From assembly GCA_964605385.1 (NCBI GenBank), contig CAZSCK010000002.1, forward strand, positions 1 through 64,000: a stretch of 64,000 nt of DNA, given 5' to 3'. Below are positions 27,253-36,656 of the stretch, in pieces (the stretch's first letter is position 1; each line of letters opens with the position of its first letter). A program made the position numbers and the translations under genes. Origin of the DNA: JAGLTQ01 sp964605385. Its GTDB lineage: Bacteria > Pseudomonadota > Gammaproteobacteria > UBA6429 > Thiohalophilaceae. Below the pieces are notes generated by a model. That model searched no databases and was not told the DNA's origin. It was given only the letters and a program-made list of their open reading frames with translations.

Positions 27253-28215
27253 TTATGGAATAGGTATTTCAGATAATAGATGAGCAATAATATCATCTGC
27301 TGATATTTTTGCTGCAAGTGCTGAGTAATCTAAAACAAGTCGGTGACGTAATACGTCGGCTGCAACTTCTAAAATATCATCAGGCGTGACATGGTCACGA
27401 CCATCCAAATAGGCCAATGCACTGGATGCGCGTAGCAGAGCAATTGAAGCACGGGGAGATGCACCTGCAATTAAAATATCTGACCAGTCTTTATGCCAGT
27501 GGCCAAGGCTTCTTGTTGCTGTAACAATGGAAACAATATATTTCTCTAACATTTCATCGACATGAATATCGGCTACTTCACGACGTGCAGCTAATACTGT
27601 CTCGGGTGTTATGGGGGATTTAAGTGTTGCTTTATCTTCTCCGTAATGAAGTTTGCGATCTAATTTAAGAATTTCTAACTCTTCTTCAGGAGTTGGGTAA
27701 TCAAGTTTAATGTGTAATAAAAAACGATCCAGTTGGGCTTCCGGTAAAGGATATGTGCCCGATTGTTCCAGAGGGTTTTGTGTTGCCATGACAACAAATA
27801 AATCGGGCAACTTCCGGGTAACACCACCGACAGTGACTTGATGTTCAGCCATTGCCTCTAATAAAGCAGATTGAACTTTAGGAGGAGCACGATTAATTTC
27901 ATCAGCCAATACAATTTCGTGGAAGATGGGGCCTTCAACAAATTTAAACTGATGTGCTTCGGGGTCAAATATATCTATACCGGTTAAATCCCCCGGCATA
28001 AGGTCGGGAGTAAATTGTATGCGTTGAAAGCCTGCATGTACTCCGCTGGCGAGTGTGTTAACGGCAGTTGTTTTGGCTAAGCCCGGTGCGCCTTCAAGCA
28101 AGACATGACCGCCGGTTAATAAACTGATTAACAAACGATCAAGTAATTTCTTTTGCCCAATAATAAGTTGTTCTAAGTGGGTTCGTAGTTTTAAAAATTC
28201 AGTTTGTGTTTGCAT
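27253..28215 (-). CDS. moxR: MoxR-family AAA+ ATPase
   Basis: A protein of 320 residues. Walker A (GAPGLAKTT), Walker B (VLADEINRAPP), sensor 1 (VMATQNPLEQ) and sensor 2 (GASPRASIALLRA) are all intact. MoxR ATPases act as chaperone-like machines that mature VWA-containing partners. It is first in the set moxR-DUF58-DUF4381-VWA-VWA/TPR-BatD and lies 49 bp after dapE, with which it may share a transcript. Confidence 0.94.
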   Translation of the reverse strand: MQTQTEFLKLRTHLEQLIIGQKKLLDRLLISLLTGGHVLLEGAPGLAKTTAVNTLASGVHAGFQRIQFTPDLMPGDLTGIDIFDPEAHQFKFVEGPIFHEIVLADEINRAPPKVQSALLEAMAEHQVTVGGVTRKLPDLFVVMATQNPLEQSGTYPLPEAQLDRFLLHIKLDYPTPEEELEILKLDRKLHYGEDKATLKSPITPETVLAARREVADIHVDEMLEKYIVSIVTATRSLGHWHKDWSDILIAGASPRASIALLRASSALAYLDGRDHVTPDDILEVAADVLRHRLVLDYSALAAKISADDIIAHLLSEIPIP

Positions 28216-28264
28216 TTGTTTTTCCGTTATGTCGTACTTGCAAAGCGTAATACGATAACTAATT

Positions 28265-29392
28265 TTATGTTAGCAAGTTACTTAGTATTTTTTCGTAAAC
28301 ATCAGACAAGGTTTCTAAGTCTGCTACGGCAACACATTCATCTACTTGATGTATAGTTGCGTTTAAGGGGCCAAGCTCGACAACTTGCGCGCCTGTTGGT
28401 GCAATAAAACGTCCGTCAGAAGTACCACCCGCGGTTGAAAGCTCAGAATCAATTCCACAAGTATCTTTAATGGCTTGTTGAGTTGCATTAACCAGGTCGC
28501 CACGTCCGGTCAAAAAGGCCTGTCCTGATAATGCCCATTCAATGTCATATTCAATATTATATTCATTTAGTAATGCTTCAACTCGCTGATGAATTTGTGT
28601 ATCGGTTATTGCTGTTGAAAAGCGAAAGTTAAATATAATTTTACATTCCCCCGGGATGACATTGGTTACCCCTGTGCCTGAATGAATATTGCTAACTTGA
28701 AATGTTGTGGCTGGGAAAAATTCATTTCCCTGGTCCCACTCTGTTTCAGTCAATATTTTTAAAACAGGCGCAAATTCATGAATGGGGTTTTTTGCTAAGT
28801 GTGGATAAGCAACGTGCCCTTGTTTACCTTTCACTTTTAAAGTGCAACCCAGTGAACCACGGCGACCATTTTTTATAACATCACAAACTTTATCGGTACT
28901 TGATGGTTCGCCAACTAAACACCAGTCGATTTTTTCATTACGTGCTTCCAGTGTTTCAATAACTTTTACCGTGCCATCATGTGCCGGGCCTTCTTCATCA
29001 CTGGTGATCAAAAAAGCAATGCTACCTGTATGTTCCGGGTTCTTTTCAATGAAGCGTTCACAAGCGGTCAACATGCAAGCAATAGAACCCTTCATATCGG
29101 CGGTACCGCGACCATAAAGAATACCGCTATCAATCGTTGGCTCAAAAGGAGGGTATTTCCAATTCTCTTCCGGGCCTGTTGGTACTACATCAGTATGGCC
29201 TGCGAAAGTGAATAATGGGCCGTCAGAACCACGACGTGCCCAAAGATTATCTGTTTCACTAAAGCGCATATGTTCTATTTTAAAGCCAATTTTATTCAAA
29301 CGTTCAGCTATCAGAGTTTGGCATCCACTATCTTCTGGCGTTAATGAAGGGCGTGAGATTAAATCTTTGGTAAGTTCGAGCGTGTCTGACAT
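28265..29392 (-). CDS. dapE: Succinyl-diaminopimelate desuccinylase
   Basis: A protein of 375 residues, an M20 metallopeptidase-fold enzyme that hydrolyses N-succinyl-LL-diaminopimelate in lysine/peptidoglycan precursor synthesis. Metal ligands and the catalytic acid are visible in FAGHTDVVPTG, YGRGTADMKG, TSDEEGPA and VGEPSSTDKVCD. The C-terminal half has the dimerisation domain with GRRGSLGC and GQGHVAYPH-type motifs, and closes with the metal His in NATIHQVDE. The family's usual length is 375-380. It is upstream of moxR on the same strand. Confidence 0.96.
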   Translation of the reverse strand: MSDTLELTKDLISRPSLTPEDSGCQTLIAERLNKIGFKIEHMRFSETDNLWARRGSDGPLFTFAGHTDVVPTGPEENWKYPPFEPTIDSGILYGRGTADMKGSIACMLTACERFIEKNPEHTGSIAFLITSDEEGPAHDGTVKVIETLEARNEKIDWCLVGEPSSTDKVCDVIKNGRRGSLGCTLKVKGKQGHVAYPHLAKNPIHEFAPVLKILTETEWDQGNEFFPATTFQVSNIHSGTGVTNVIPGECKIIFNFRFSTAITDTQIHQRVEALLNEYNIEYDIEWALSGQAFLTGRGDLVNATQQAIKDTCGIDSELSTAGGTSDGRFIAPTGAQVVELGPLNATIHQVDECVAVADLETLSDVYEKILSNLLT

Positions 29393-29456
29393 GTGAATCC
29401 TGTTAAAATCTTTAAAAACAGTATCTTACCTTATTGTTTGCTTATTTTGGGATTAA

Positions 29457-29588
29457 TTAAAGCAGAGGTGGTCTAGATGAGGTTAATCGCCAATAGCTAA
29501 ATATTGCTTTGTTATCAGGTGTTAGTACTACCTCTTCAGAACGACCATATTGAGTTTGTAATCTTTTAGCAAAAAGTGCTAAATTCTC
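29457..29588 (-). pseudogene. Short open fragment without a start codon upstream of dapE
   Basis: The minus strand reads 43 codons to a TAA stop (29457-29459), including LQTQYGRSEEVVLTPDN and SYWRLTSS. This looks protein-like, but an in-frame TAG precedes it and no ATG, GTG or TTG lies before the coding-like part. It may be the remnant of a small gene. It may also be chance. Confidence 0.25.
29565..29583. repeat. 7-bp inverted repeat upstream of the phosphatase gene
   Basis: The arms tttagca and tgctaaa with loop aaaag. It lies 80 bp before the low-molecular-weight phosphatase start and could be an operator or RNA hairpin. Confidence 0.35.
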
Positions 29589-29663
29589 CTATTAATATGC
29601 CTTCTTTATATTAATGAAGACATTATCAGTAATGAATAGTTATCGAAATTTACGAGAGTTTAA

Positions 29664-30149
29664 ATGTCTAAAAATAAAATATCTGTTGTTTTTGTTTGCA
29701 TGGGCAATATCTGCCGTTCACCTACCGCTGAGGGAGTATTTCGACATTTAGTACATCAAGAAGGGCTAGATGACTGGATTACAACGGATTCAGCAGGTAC
29801 TCATGCATACCATATTGGTGAACAACCGGATCATAGGGCTCAGCAAACAGCGCGGAGTCGGGGCATTGATTTGGGTGATTTACGTGCTCGTAAAGCCATT
29901 GAAAATGACTTTCATGAATTTGATTATGTATTAGCAATGGATGATGATAATTACCAGCTGCTTGAGCAAATATGCCCCGCTGGCTTAGGGGATAAATTAA
30001 GTTTATTTCTGGATTTCAGTAAAGAGTATTCAGAAACACAAGTGCCAGATCCATATTATGGTGGTGATCAAGGATTTGAACATGTGTTTGACCTTGTTGA
30101 ATCAGCAAGTCGTGGTTTATTAGACGATATCAATAGACGATTTAGTTAA
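29664..30149 (+). CDS. Low-molecular-weight protein tyrosine phosphatase
   Basis: A protein of 161 residues. The P-loop motif C-x5-R is at VCMGNICRSPTAEG (Cys12 nucleophile, Arg18), and the general-acid Asp is in VPDPYYGG. In bacteria these enzymes often dephosphorylate tyrosine kinases of exopolysaccharide export (Wzb type) or act as more general phosphatases. No kinase or polysaccharide genes are adjacent here, so the substrate is unknown. The start is ATG, with gagag upstream. The gene appears monocistronic. Confidence 0.93.
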   Translation: MSKNKISVVFVCMGNICRSPTAEGVFRHLVHQEGLDDWITTDSAGTHAYHIGEQPDHRAQQTARSRGIDLGDLRARKAIENDFHEFDYVLAMDDDNYQLLEQICPAGLGDKLSLFLDFSKEYSETQVPDPYYGGDQGFEHVFDLVESASRGLLDDINRRFS

Positions 30150-30270
30150 GAAATTAAGCAATGAATAACAATAAAGCAGAAGTATTTTGTTTAAATTAAC
30201 TTTAATATCTACACTAACTGCATATTAGATACTATAGCAAGTATGTATTTCAATTAATTATTATAAGTGA

Positions 30271-33200
30271 ATGCTAATGAACGAAGTTGGTTATAAAACA
30301 TTGTTAAAGTTATCAGGAATTATTTTATTTTCTGTGCTGTTTTATTCGTTATCGTTTGCTGATGAAAATATAGCCACTTTAAATATTGTGGATCCTCAAT
30401 CTTCTAAATTATTATGGACGGACATCACTCTATTTATACTTGGGGGAGTAACACTATTTCTTCTGATATTTTTCATTTGGAATTACTGGAATAATATTAA
30501 AGATGGTAAAACGTTAAAAGATACCAAAAATTTGAAGCAATATTTGGGAGTGTTGCTAAATTCCAGTATTAATGAAATATATATATTTGATAAAAACAGC
30601 TTAAAATTTGTAAATGTCAGTAAAGGTGCCCTTCAAAACCTTGGTTATAATTTAAAGGAAATAAGACAATTATCTGCGCATGATATTAAACCTGAGTATT
30701 CATTTGATAAATTCAAAGAAGTGATAAAGCCTCTTATTGATAAAAAGAAAGACATACTTGTATTTGAAACAATTCATCAACGCAAAAATGGTTCTACTTA
30801 TCCGGTTGAAGTTCATCTACAGTTAATGGAAGGAGATAATGTAGATAGTCAGTTTATGGCTATTATTTTGGATATTTCAGAGCGTAAAGAATCTGAATCA
30901 ACTTTAAAAGAAAATGAAATTCACTTCAGAACGCTACTTGAGTCAACCTCTGCCATTCCCTGGGAAATCGATCTTAATAGCTGGTTGTTTACTTATGTTG
31001 GTCCGCAAATAGAAGAAGTATCGGGTTTCAAACCAGAAGAATGGTATGTTGAAAATTTCTGGGCGGATCATTTACATCCTGATAATAAAGAATCCTCTAT
31101 TTTATTTTGTACTGAAGCCACTGCGCATACAGAAGATCATGAATTTGAATATCGTTTGATTAAAAAAAATGGCGATATCGTCTGGATACGTGATGCTGTG
31201 CAAGTCGTATTAGATGAAGGTAAACCCGTTATCTTACGTGGTTTCATGTTTGATATTACCAGGCAGAAAATAGAACAGGAAAATCAAAAAAAAGCTGAAA
31301 GTCGTTTAGCTGAAGCACAAAATATTGCTCATGTAGGTTCATGGGATCTGGATTTAATAACCCATGATTTGAAGTGGTCAGAGGAAATGTTTCGCATTTT
31401 TGAAGTTAACCCTGTTTTAGTAAAACCCTCTTATGAAAGTTTTATTAGCTTTATTCATCCTGATGACAGAGAGAGCGTTAATCAAGCGTATCAGGATTCT
31501 CTGGAAACTAAATTACCTTACAATATTGAACATCGTGTACTAATGCCGGATGGTCGAGTTAAATTTGTTAATGAGCAATGTGATACAGAATATAATGATG
31601 AAGGTCAGGCGATACGTTCTTATGGCTCTGTACAAGATATTACTGAACGCAAACGTACAGATGATGCAATAAAAATGATTGCAACAGCAGTTTCGAGTAC
31701 TTTAAATGATTTTTATGAAAATCTAGTTACAAGTATAGCCGAAATGTTTAATGCTGATTATGCTTTTATTGGTTTGTTAGATGAAAATGATGCAATGCAG
31801 GTTAATACCTACATGGTTTGTGCTTATGGAAAAATAGTAGCCAATATGTCCTATTCTTTAATAGGTACACCATGCTTAAATGCTATTAATCAAAAGGCAT
31901 CATGTGCTTATCCTGACCACGTACAGCAACTTTTTCCTGATGATAAGTTGCTTGTTGATATGAGGGTGGAGAGTTATATCGGTATACCGTTATATTCAGG
32001 TGATGGTAAGGCGACAGGTATTGTTGTTGTAGCAGATAGTAAGCCGATGAAAAATACTGCGCAAATGGAAGAAGTGTTGAAGATTTTTGCTGCACGTACT
32101 GAAGCGGAGCTCGAAAGAAAAAAATCACATAAAACTATCCAGAAGTTATCCATGGCCGTTGAACAAAGTCCAAATATTATTATTATTACCAATGCTAAAG
32201 GAAAAGTTGAATATGTTAACTCGGCTTTTATTGAAACCACGGGTTATAGCCGAGAAGAAGTTTTAAATAAAAACCCATCTGTTATACAGTCTGGAGAAAT
32301 GCCGAAGAGTTTTTATGCTGAAATGTGGCAAACAATTAAAGCAGGTAAAACATGGTCGGGTATTTTTCATAATAGAAGAAGTAATGGTGAACTTTATTGG
32401 GATGAGGCAAAAATTTCTCCAATCAAAAATACTCAGGGTGATATTACGCACTACTTAGGCGTTCAATCTGACATTACTGATAAAAAACAAATCGAGCAGC
32501 AATTACGTCGAAGCCAAAAAATGGATGCGTTAGGTAAGTTAACCGGGGGGATCGCACATGACTATAATAATATGCTCAATGTTATTCTTGGTTATACTGA
32601 GCTGATGGAAATGGTTTTAAGTGATACTGCTGATGAAAAGGTAAAAGAATTTTTAAAAGAAATACAATATGCAACGGATCGTGGCGCAACACTGACTAAA
32701 AAGTTGCTTTCTTTTTCAAGGCAAGAATCAACGCAACCTGAGAGTATTGATATTAATAAGCTCTTACTTGACGCACAAAACATGCTGGAAAAAACTTTAA
32801 CAGCACGTATAAATCTGGAATATAAACTCACAGATTCAATCTGGCCTGTTTACCTTGATAAGAGTGATTTGGAAGACGCAATTTTAAACATGTGTATTAA
32901 TGCCATGCATGCCATGCCAGATGGTGGAGAATTGATTATTACAACATTTAATCACACCTTATTAGAAGATGAAGCCGTTGTTATAAATTTACCCGCAGGT
33001 GAATATGTTCAGCTTTCAATTTCTGACAGTGGCTGTGGTATAAATGAAGATGTTTTAAATCAAATATTTGATCCCTTTTTTACCACTAAAGGAGATTTAG
33101 GAACAGGACTCGGTTTGACTCAGGTATATGGTTTTATTAAACGAGCAAAAGGTGCTATCACAATTGATTCCAGTTTGAATCAGGGTACCTATATTTTAAT

Positions 33201-33636
33201 TTATTTCCCACGCAATTATTCTGAAGTTGAACCTGACCAGATTATTTCTGATGAAATAACTGAACAAAAAGGTTATGAAAATATTTTGGTTGTTGATGAT
33301 GAAGCGGCGATATGTGAGTTATCAAAAAACTTATTGAGCTCTAAAGGTTATAACGTGCTTGTTGCCGACAGTGGCCAGGCTGCATTAAAGATATTGGAAT
33401 CAAATGACATTGATTTGCTACTTTCCGACGTTATTATGCCAAATATGGATGGCTATAAATTAGCAGCTAAAGTTAGAAAAAAATATCCACATATTAAAAT
33501 TCAACTGGTAAGTGGTTTTGATGACGATCGTAAACGTACAGAAGAAGATCAGCTTTTATATAAATACTTGTTACATAAACCTTATACTGCTTCGAGTTTG
33601 TTCACTACAGTAAGAAAATGTTTTATACGTAAATAA
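30271..33636 (+). CDS. Large multi-PAS/GAF hybrid histidine kinase
   Basis: A protein of 1121 residues. A signal-like helix at 10-30 and a second transmembrane helix at about 50-70 (LFILGGVTLFLLIFFIW) enclose only a short periplasmic loop. Then come PAS domains at about 85-205, 215-335 and 345-460, a GAF domain at about 465-610, and another PAS at about 615-745 (AVEQSPNIIIITNAKG). The HisKA/HATPase pair has the phospho-acceptor His in GGIAHDYNN (about 765). A receiver starts at about 1003 (LVVDDEAAICELS, Asp in LSDVIMP). The sensing is mainly intracellular. No partner regulator is adjacent. The start ATG at 30271 competes with ATG 30277. Confidence 0.92.
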   Translation: MLMNEVGYKTLLKLSGIILFSVLFYSLSFADENIATLNIVDPQSSKLLWTDITLFILGGVTLFLLIFFIWNYWNNIKDGKTLKDTKNLKQYLGVLLNSSINEIYIFDKNSLKFVNVSKGALQNLGYNLKEIRQLSAHDIKPEYSFDKFKEVIKPLIDKKKDILVFETIHQRKNGSTYPVEVHLQLMEGDNVDSQFMAIILDISERKESESTLKENEIHFRTLLESTSAIPWEIDLNSWLFTYVGPQIEEVSGFKPEEWYVENFWADHLHPDNKESSILFCTEATAHTEDHEFEYRLIKKNGDIVWIRDAVQVVLDEGKPVILRGFMFDITRQKIEQENQKKAESRLAEAQNIAHVGSWDLDLITHDLKWSEEMFRIFEVNPVLVKPSYESFISFIHPDDRESVNQAYQDSLETKLPYNIEHRVLMPDGRVKFVNEQCDTEYNDEGQAIRSYGSVQDITERKRTDDAIKMIATAVSSTLNDFYENLVTSIAEMFNADYAFIGLLDENDAMQVNTYMVCAYGKIVANMSYSLIGTPCLNAINQKASCAYPDHVQQLFPDDKLLVDMRVESYIGIPLYSGDGKATGIVVVADSKPMKNTAQMEEVLKIFAARTEAELERKKSHKTIQKLSMAVEQSPNIIIITNAKGKVEYVNSAFIETTGYSREEVLNKNPSVIQSGEMPKSFYAEMWQTIKAGKTWSGIFHNRRSNGELYWDEAKISPIKNTQGDITHYLGVQSDITDKKQIEQQLRRSQKMDALGKLTGGIAHDYNNMLNVILGYTELMEMVLSDTADEKVKEFLKEIQYATDRGATLTKKLLSFSRQESTQPESIDINKLLLDAQNMLEKTLTARINLEYKLTDSIWPVYLDKSDLEDAILNMCINAMHAMPDGGELIITTFNHTLLEDEAVVINLPAGEYVQLSISDSGCGINEDVLNQIFDPFFTTKGDLGTGLGLTQVYGFIKRAKGAITIDSSLNQGTYILIYFPRNYSEVEPDQIISDEITEQKGYENILVVDDEAAICELSKNLLSSKGYNVLVADSGQAALKILESNDIDLLLSDVIMPNMDGYKLAAKVRKKYPHIKIQLVSGFDDDRKRTEEDQLLYKYLLHKPYTASSLFTTVRKCFIRK

Positions 33637-33668
33637 GGATGTTTAGTGGGCAATTTGTTCCTCACATA

Positions 33669-33697
33669 TTGACCCGAGAATCTACAAGCCTCATAAT
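33669..33697 (+). promoter_or_regulatory. Putative promoter of ffs
   Basis: TTGACC (33669-33674) and CATAAT (33692-33697) are separated by 17 bp, close to the sigma-70 consensus. A start near 33704 would give a leader of about 45 nt before the mature SRP RNA, which would fit 5' processing. Confidence 0.5.
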
Positions 33698-33748
33698 CAC
33701 GTCCGTTTTTATTCACTTTAATGTGGGTTAAACACAGTTATCTTTAAT

Positions 33749-33863
33749 GGTGGCCTGGATGGGTCCCCTCGCAACGATAAACCGTGAACCCGGTCAGGCC
33801 TGGAAGGGAGCAGCCGCAGCGGTGGATTCGTGTGCCGAGGTGTGGCTTGCTCAGGTCGCCGCC
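33749..33863 (+). ncRNA. ffs: Small bacterial SRP RNA (4.5S RNA)
   Basis: The RNA of the signal recognition particle, which binds Ffh and targets nascent membrane proteins. The conserved apical segment is present: gaacccggtcaggcctggaa, the tetraloop-containing ggaag, gggagcagcc, and then cgtgtgccgaggtgtggct. The 5' end ggtggcctgg pairs with the 3' tcaggtcgcc to form the basal stem, fixing the ends within a few bases. The length of about 114 matches the E. coli RNA. It lies upstream of dnaX, as in many gammaproteobacteria. Confidence 0.96.
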
Positions 33864-33948
33864 TAAGAATTCCTGATTTTATTCAAAATTCCAGCCAATT
33901 TTTTGTTTTTGTTGCTCTTCTGAACTCCGAAAATGTCCTTTTTTGAGT

Positions 33949-33954
33949 TATAAT
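33949..33954 (+). promoter_or_regulatory. TATAAT box upstream of dnaX
   Basis: A perfect -10 hexamer lies 40 bp before the dnaX start. The -35 position holds no good match. It probably belongs to a dnaX-ybaB-recR promoter. Confidence 0.35.
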
Positions 33955-33994
33955 ACTTTACCAGTATTTATCATCTTTCAATTTAGGGATTTTC

Positions 33995-35680
33995 ATGAGT
34001 TATCAGGTACTTGCACGTAAATGGCGTCCTCGTGGTTTTGCCGAAATGGTGGGTCAGGAACATGTATTACGAGCACTGAGTAATGCATTGGATAGCGGTC
34101 GTTTGCACCATGCTTTTTTATTTACCGGTACACGTGGCGTTGGCAAAACAACCATCGCACGTATTCTTGCAAAATCCCTTAATTGTGAACAGGGTGTAAG
34201 CGCAACACCTTGTGGTGAGTGTGCGACTTGTAAAGAGATTGATGAAGGTCGTTTTGTAGATTTGATTGAAGTGGATGCGGCATCAAGAACAAAGGTTGAA
34301 GATACTCGCGAACTCCTGGATAACGTTCAATATGCACCAACCCGTGGTCGCTATAAAGTGTATTTAATCGATGAAGTGCATATGCTCTCTGGCCACAGTT
34401 TTAACGCCTTATTAAAAACACTGGAAGAGCCGCCACCTCATGTTAAGTTTTTATTGGCAACCACAGATCCACAAAAATTACCTGTCACTATTTTATCGCG
34501 TTGTTTACAGTTTAATTTAAGACGCTTATCCATTGAGCGTATTCAGGCACATCTGCAATTAATTTTAGAAAAAGAAAGTCTGCCTTTCGAATCGGCCGCT
34601 TTGTTACAGCTTGCGCGTGCGGCAGATGGAAGTATGCGTGATGCATTAAGTTTGCTTGATCAGGCAATTGCTTTCGGTAACAGTACGGTTACCGATGCTG
34701 ATGTACGGTTAATGCTGGGTACGATTGAACAATATCATGTTTTTGATTTATTAGATGCTTTAGCCTCAGCAGATGGTTCTGTCCTTATTCAAAGGGTACA
34801 GGAATTAGCACAACAAGCTCCCGATTTTTCAGCTGTGTTGGCAGAAATTATTACCTGCTTACATTATTTAGCATTATTAAAACAAGTACCGGATGCTTAT
34901 GACCATAATATGGGTGATAAAGAACGTTACTTTAAATTATTAGAATCATTGAGTGCTGAAGATATTCAATTATATTATCAAATTGCCTTACATGGGCGGC
35001 GTGATTTACCGTTAGCACCGGATCAACGTAATGGTCTTGAAATGGTCTTGTTACGCATGTTGGCATTCAGGCCTGATAATGATGGAGTGAAAAATGCTAA
35101 TACACCAGTATCTAAAACTGCACAACCACAACAATCAAGCTCAGAAACTTATGCGAAACAGCAGAATAAATCTGTTGCCATCAGTGTAAAAGAAAAGGCA
35201 CCTCAAATAAATGAGGCATCAAAGGTTGTAAATAAACCGGTTCAATCCAGCACCTTAGTAAAGATTGATTTAAGCAGATTATCAACAGAGAATTGGCATG
35301 AAATCGTTTCTTATTTAGATGTTGCCGGGATTTTAAAACAACTGGTTGAACATAGTGCTTTTATTCGCATTGAAAATGCATGTTTATATTTGGCTGTTGC
35401 ACCATCACATTCTGCAATGTTAACACCTGAACGTGAACAACAACTGCAAGATAAATTGTCTGCTTATTTTGTTACGGAACTTAAATTAAAAATTGAAAAA
35501 ACACAAACAGACACAGAAACGCCTGCTGCACGTAGTGGTAGACAACAACAAGAACGTCAGACTGCAGCAGAAAGTTCTATTGTTAATGATGATAATGTAA
35601 AAAATATTATGGATGCATTCAACGGACATGTAGACATTGAATCAGTGCAAGCAATAGATTCTGTAACAAACCAAACATAA
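33995..35680 (+). CDS. dnaX: DNA polymerase III subunit tau
   Basis: A protein of 561 residues, the clamp-loader ATPase that also couples the replisome's polymerases. The AAA+ part has Walker A (GTRGVGKTTIA), the four-Cys zinc site (C in NCEQG, then CGECATC), Walker B (LIDEVHML) and the sensor SRC. A variable linker starts at about 365, followed by a tau C-terminal domain (WHEIVSYLDVAGILKQLVEHS). I searched the linker for the A-AAA-AAG slip site used by E. coli to make gamma and found none, so gamma may not be produced this way. It is followed by ybaB and recR. Confidence 0.95.
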   Translation: MSYQVLARKWRPRGFAEMVGQEHVLRALSNALDSGRLHHAFLFTGTRGVGKTTIARILAKSLNCEQGVSATPCGECATCKEIDEGRFVDLIEVDAASRTKVEDTRELLDNVQYAPTRGRYKVYLIDEVHMLSGHSFNALLKTLEEPPPHVKFLLATTDPQKLPVTILSRCLQFNLRRLSIERIQAHLQLILEKESLPFESAALLQLARAADGSMRDALSLLDQAIAFGNSTVTDADVRLMLGTIEQYHVFDLLDALASADGSVLIQRVQELAQQAPDFSAVLAEIITCLHYLALLKQVPDAYDHNMGDKERYFKLLESLSAEDIQLYYQIALHGRRDLPLAPDQRNGLEMVLLRMLAFRPDNDGVKNANTPVSKTAQPQQSSSETYAKQQNKSVAISVKEKAPQINEASKVVNKPVQSSTLVKIDLSRLSTENWHEIVSYLDVAGILKQLVEHSAFIRIENACLYLAVAPSHSAMLTPEREQQLQDKLSAYFVTELKLKIEKTQTDTETPAARSGRQQQERQTAAESSIVNDDNVKNIMDAFNGHVDIESVQAIDSVTNQT

Positions 35681-35724
35681 AATTAATTAAATATTCTTAA
35701 ACAGAATTTCAATGAGGTAATACT

Positions 35725-36048
35725 ATGAAAGGTGGAATCGGTAACCTGATGAAACAAGCGCAAAAAATGCAAGCAGATATGGCAAAAGCGCAGGAAGAAA
35801 TGGCAAGTATTGAAGTTACAGGCCAATCGGGTGGAGGTATGGTATCTGTTGTAATGACTTGTCGACATGATGTTAAACGTGTTTCTATTGATGACAGTTT
35901 ATTGAGTGATGATAAAGATATGCTGGAAGATTTGATTGCAGCAGCAGTGAACGATGCTGTACGTCTGGTTGAAAAAACATCATCCGAAAAAATGTCTGGT
36001 ATGACCGCAGGTTTAAATTTACCTGGCGGAATGAAATTACCGTTCTAA
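35725..36048 (+). CDS. ybaB: Nucleoid-associated protein YbaB/EbfC
   Basis: A protein of 107 residues, a small dimeric DNA-binding protein. The family pattern is complete: MKGGIGNLMKQAQKMQ, then VTGQSGGGMVSVVMTCRHDVKRVSID, and DLIAAAVNDAVR. Good Shine-Dalgarno (gaggt) 8 bases before the start. It sits in the usual dnaX-ybaB-recR order, 44 bp after dnaX and 9 bp before recR. Confidence 0.96.
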   Translation: MKGGIGNLMKQAQKMQADMAKAQEEMASIEVTGQSGGGMVSVVMTCRHDVKRVSIDDSLLSDDKDMLEDLIAAAVNDAVRLVEKTSSEKMSGMTAGLNLPGGMKLPF

Positions 36049-36057
36049 TTTTTATTT

Positions 36058-36654
36058 ATGTCTAGTAGTTCATTGGTAAATCAATTAATTGAAGCTTTAC
36101 GCTGTTTACCCAGCGTAGGGCCAAAATCTGCACAACGTATGGCGTATTACTTGCTGGAACGCGATCGCAGCGGAGCTGAAAATTTAAGCTCTGTATTAGC
36201 TAAAGCTGTTAAGGAAGTAGGGCATTGTAAACAGTGTCGTAGTTTAAGCGAACAAAAAATTTGTGACATATGTGCAAGTTCAAATCGTGACAGGTCACTG
36301 CTTTGTATTGTTGAAACCCCCTCGGACGTACAGGTGATTGAGCAATCAACCAATTTTAACGGTTTATTTTTTGTTTTAATGGGACATCTTTCTCCTCTTG
36401 ATGGCATTGGCCCTGAAGAGATTGGACTTGGATTATTGGCTCAACGTCTTGATCAGGGAGAAATAAAAGAAGTGGTACTCGCGACTAACTTTACAGTTGA
36501 AGGTGAAGCAACTGCGCATTACATTAGTGAAATGGTTAACTCACGAAATATAACCGCAAGTCGTATTGCTCATGGTGTGCCTGTTGGCGGCGAACTTGAA
36601 TATGTCAACAGCAGTACACTTTCGCATGCTTTTTCTGGCAGGCAGGTTTTCTAA
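36058..36654 (+). CDS. recR: Recombination mediator RecR
   Basis: A protein of 198 residues that loads RecA with RecF/RecO at gapped DNA. Helix-hairpin-helix (LPSVGPKSAQRMAYYLL), the four-Cys zinc finger (CKQCRSLSEQKICDIC), Toprim residues (CIVETPSDVQVIE) and the C-terminal HGVPVGGELEYVNSSTL are all intact. It is the last gene of the dnaX operon. A dispersed-repeat-like stretch follows. Confidence 0.96.
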   Translation: MSSSSLVNQLIEALRCLPSVGPKSAQRMAYYLLERDRSGAENLSSVLAKAVKEVGHCKQCRSLSEQKICDICASSNRDRSLLCIVETPSDVQVIEQSTNFNGLFFVLMGHLSPLDGIGPEEIGLGLLAQRLDQGEIKEVVLATNFTVEGEATAHYISEMVNSRNITASRIAHGVPVGGELEYVNSSTLSHAFSGRQVF

Positions 36655-36656
36655 TT

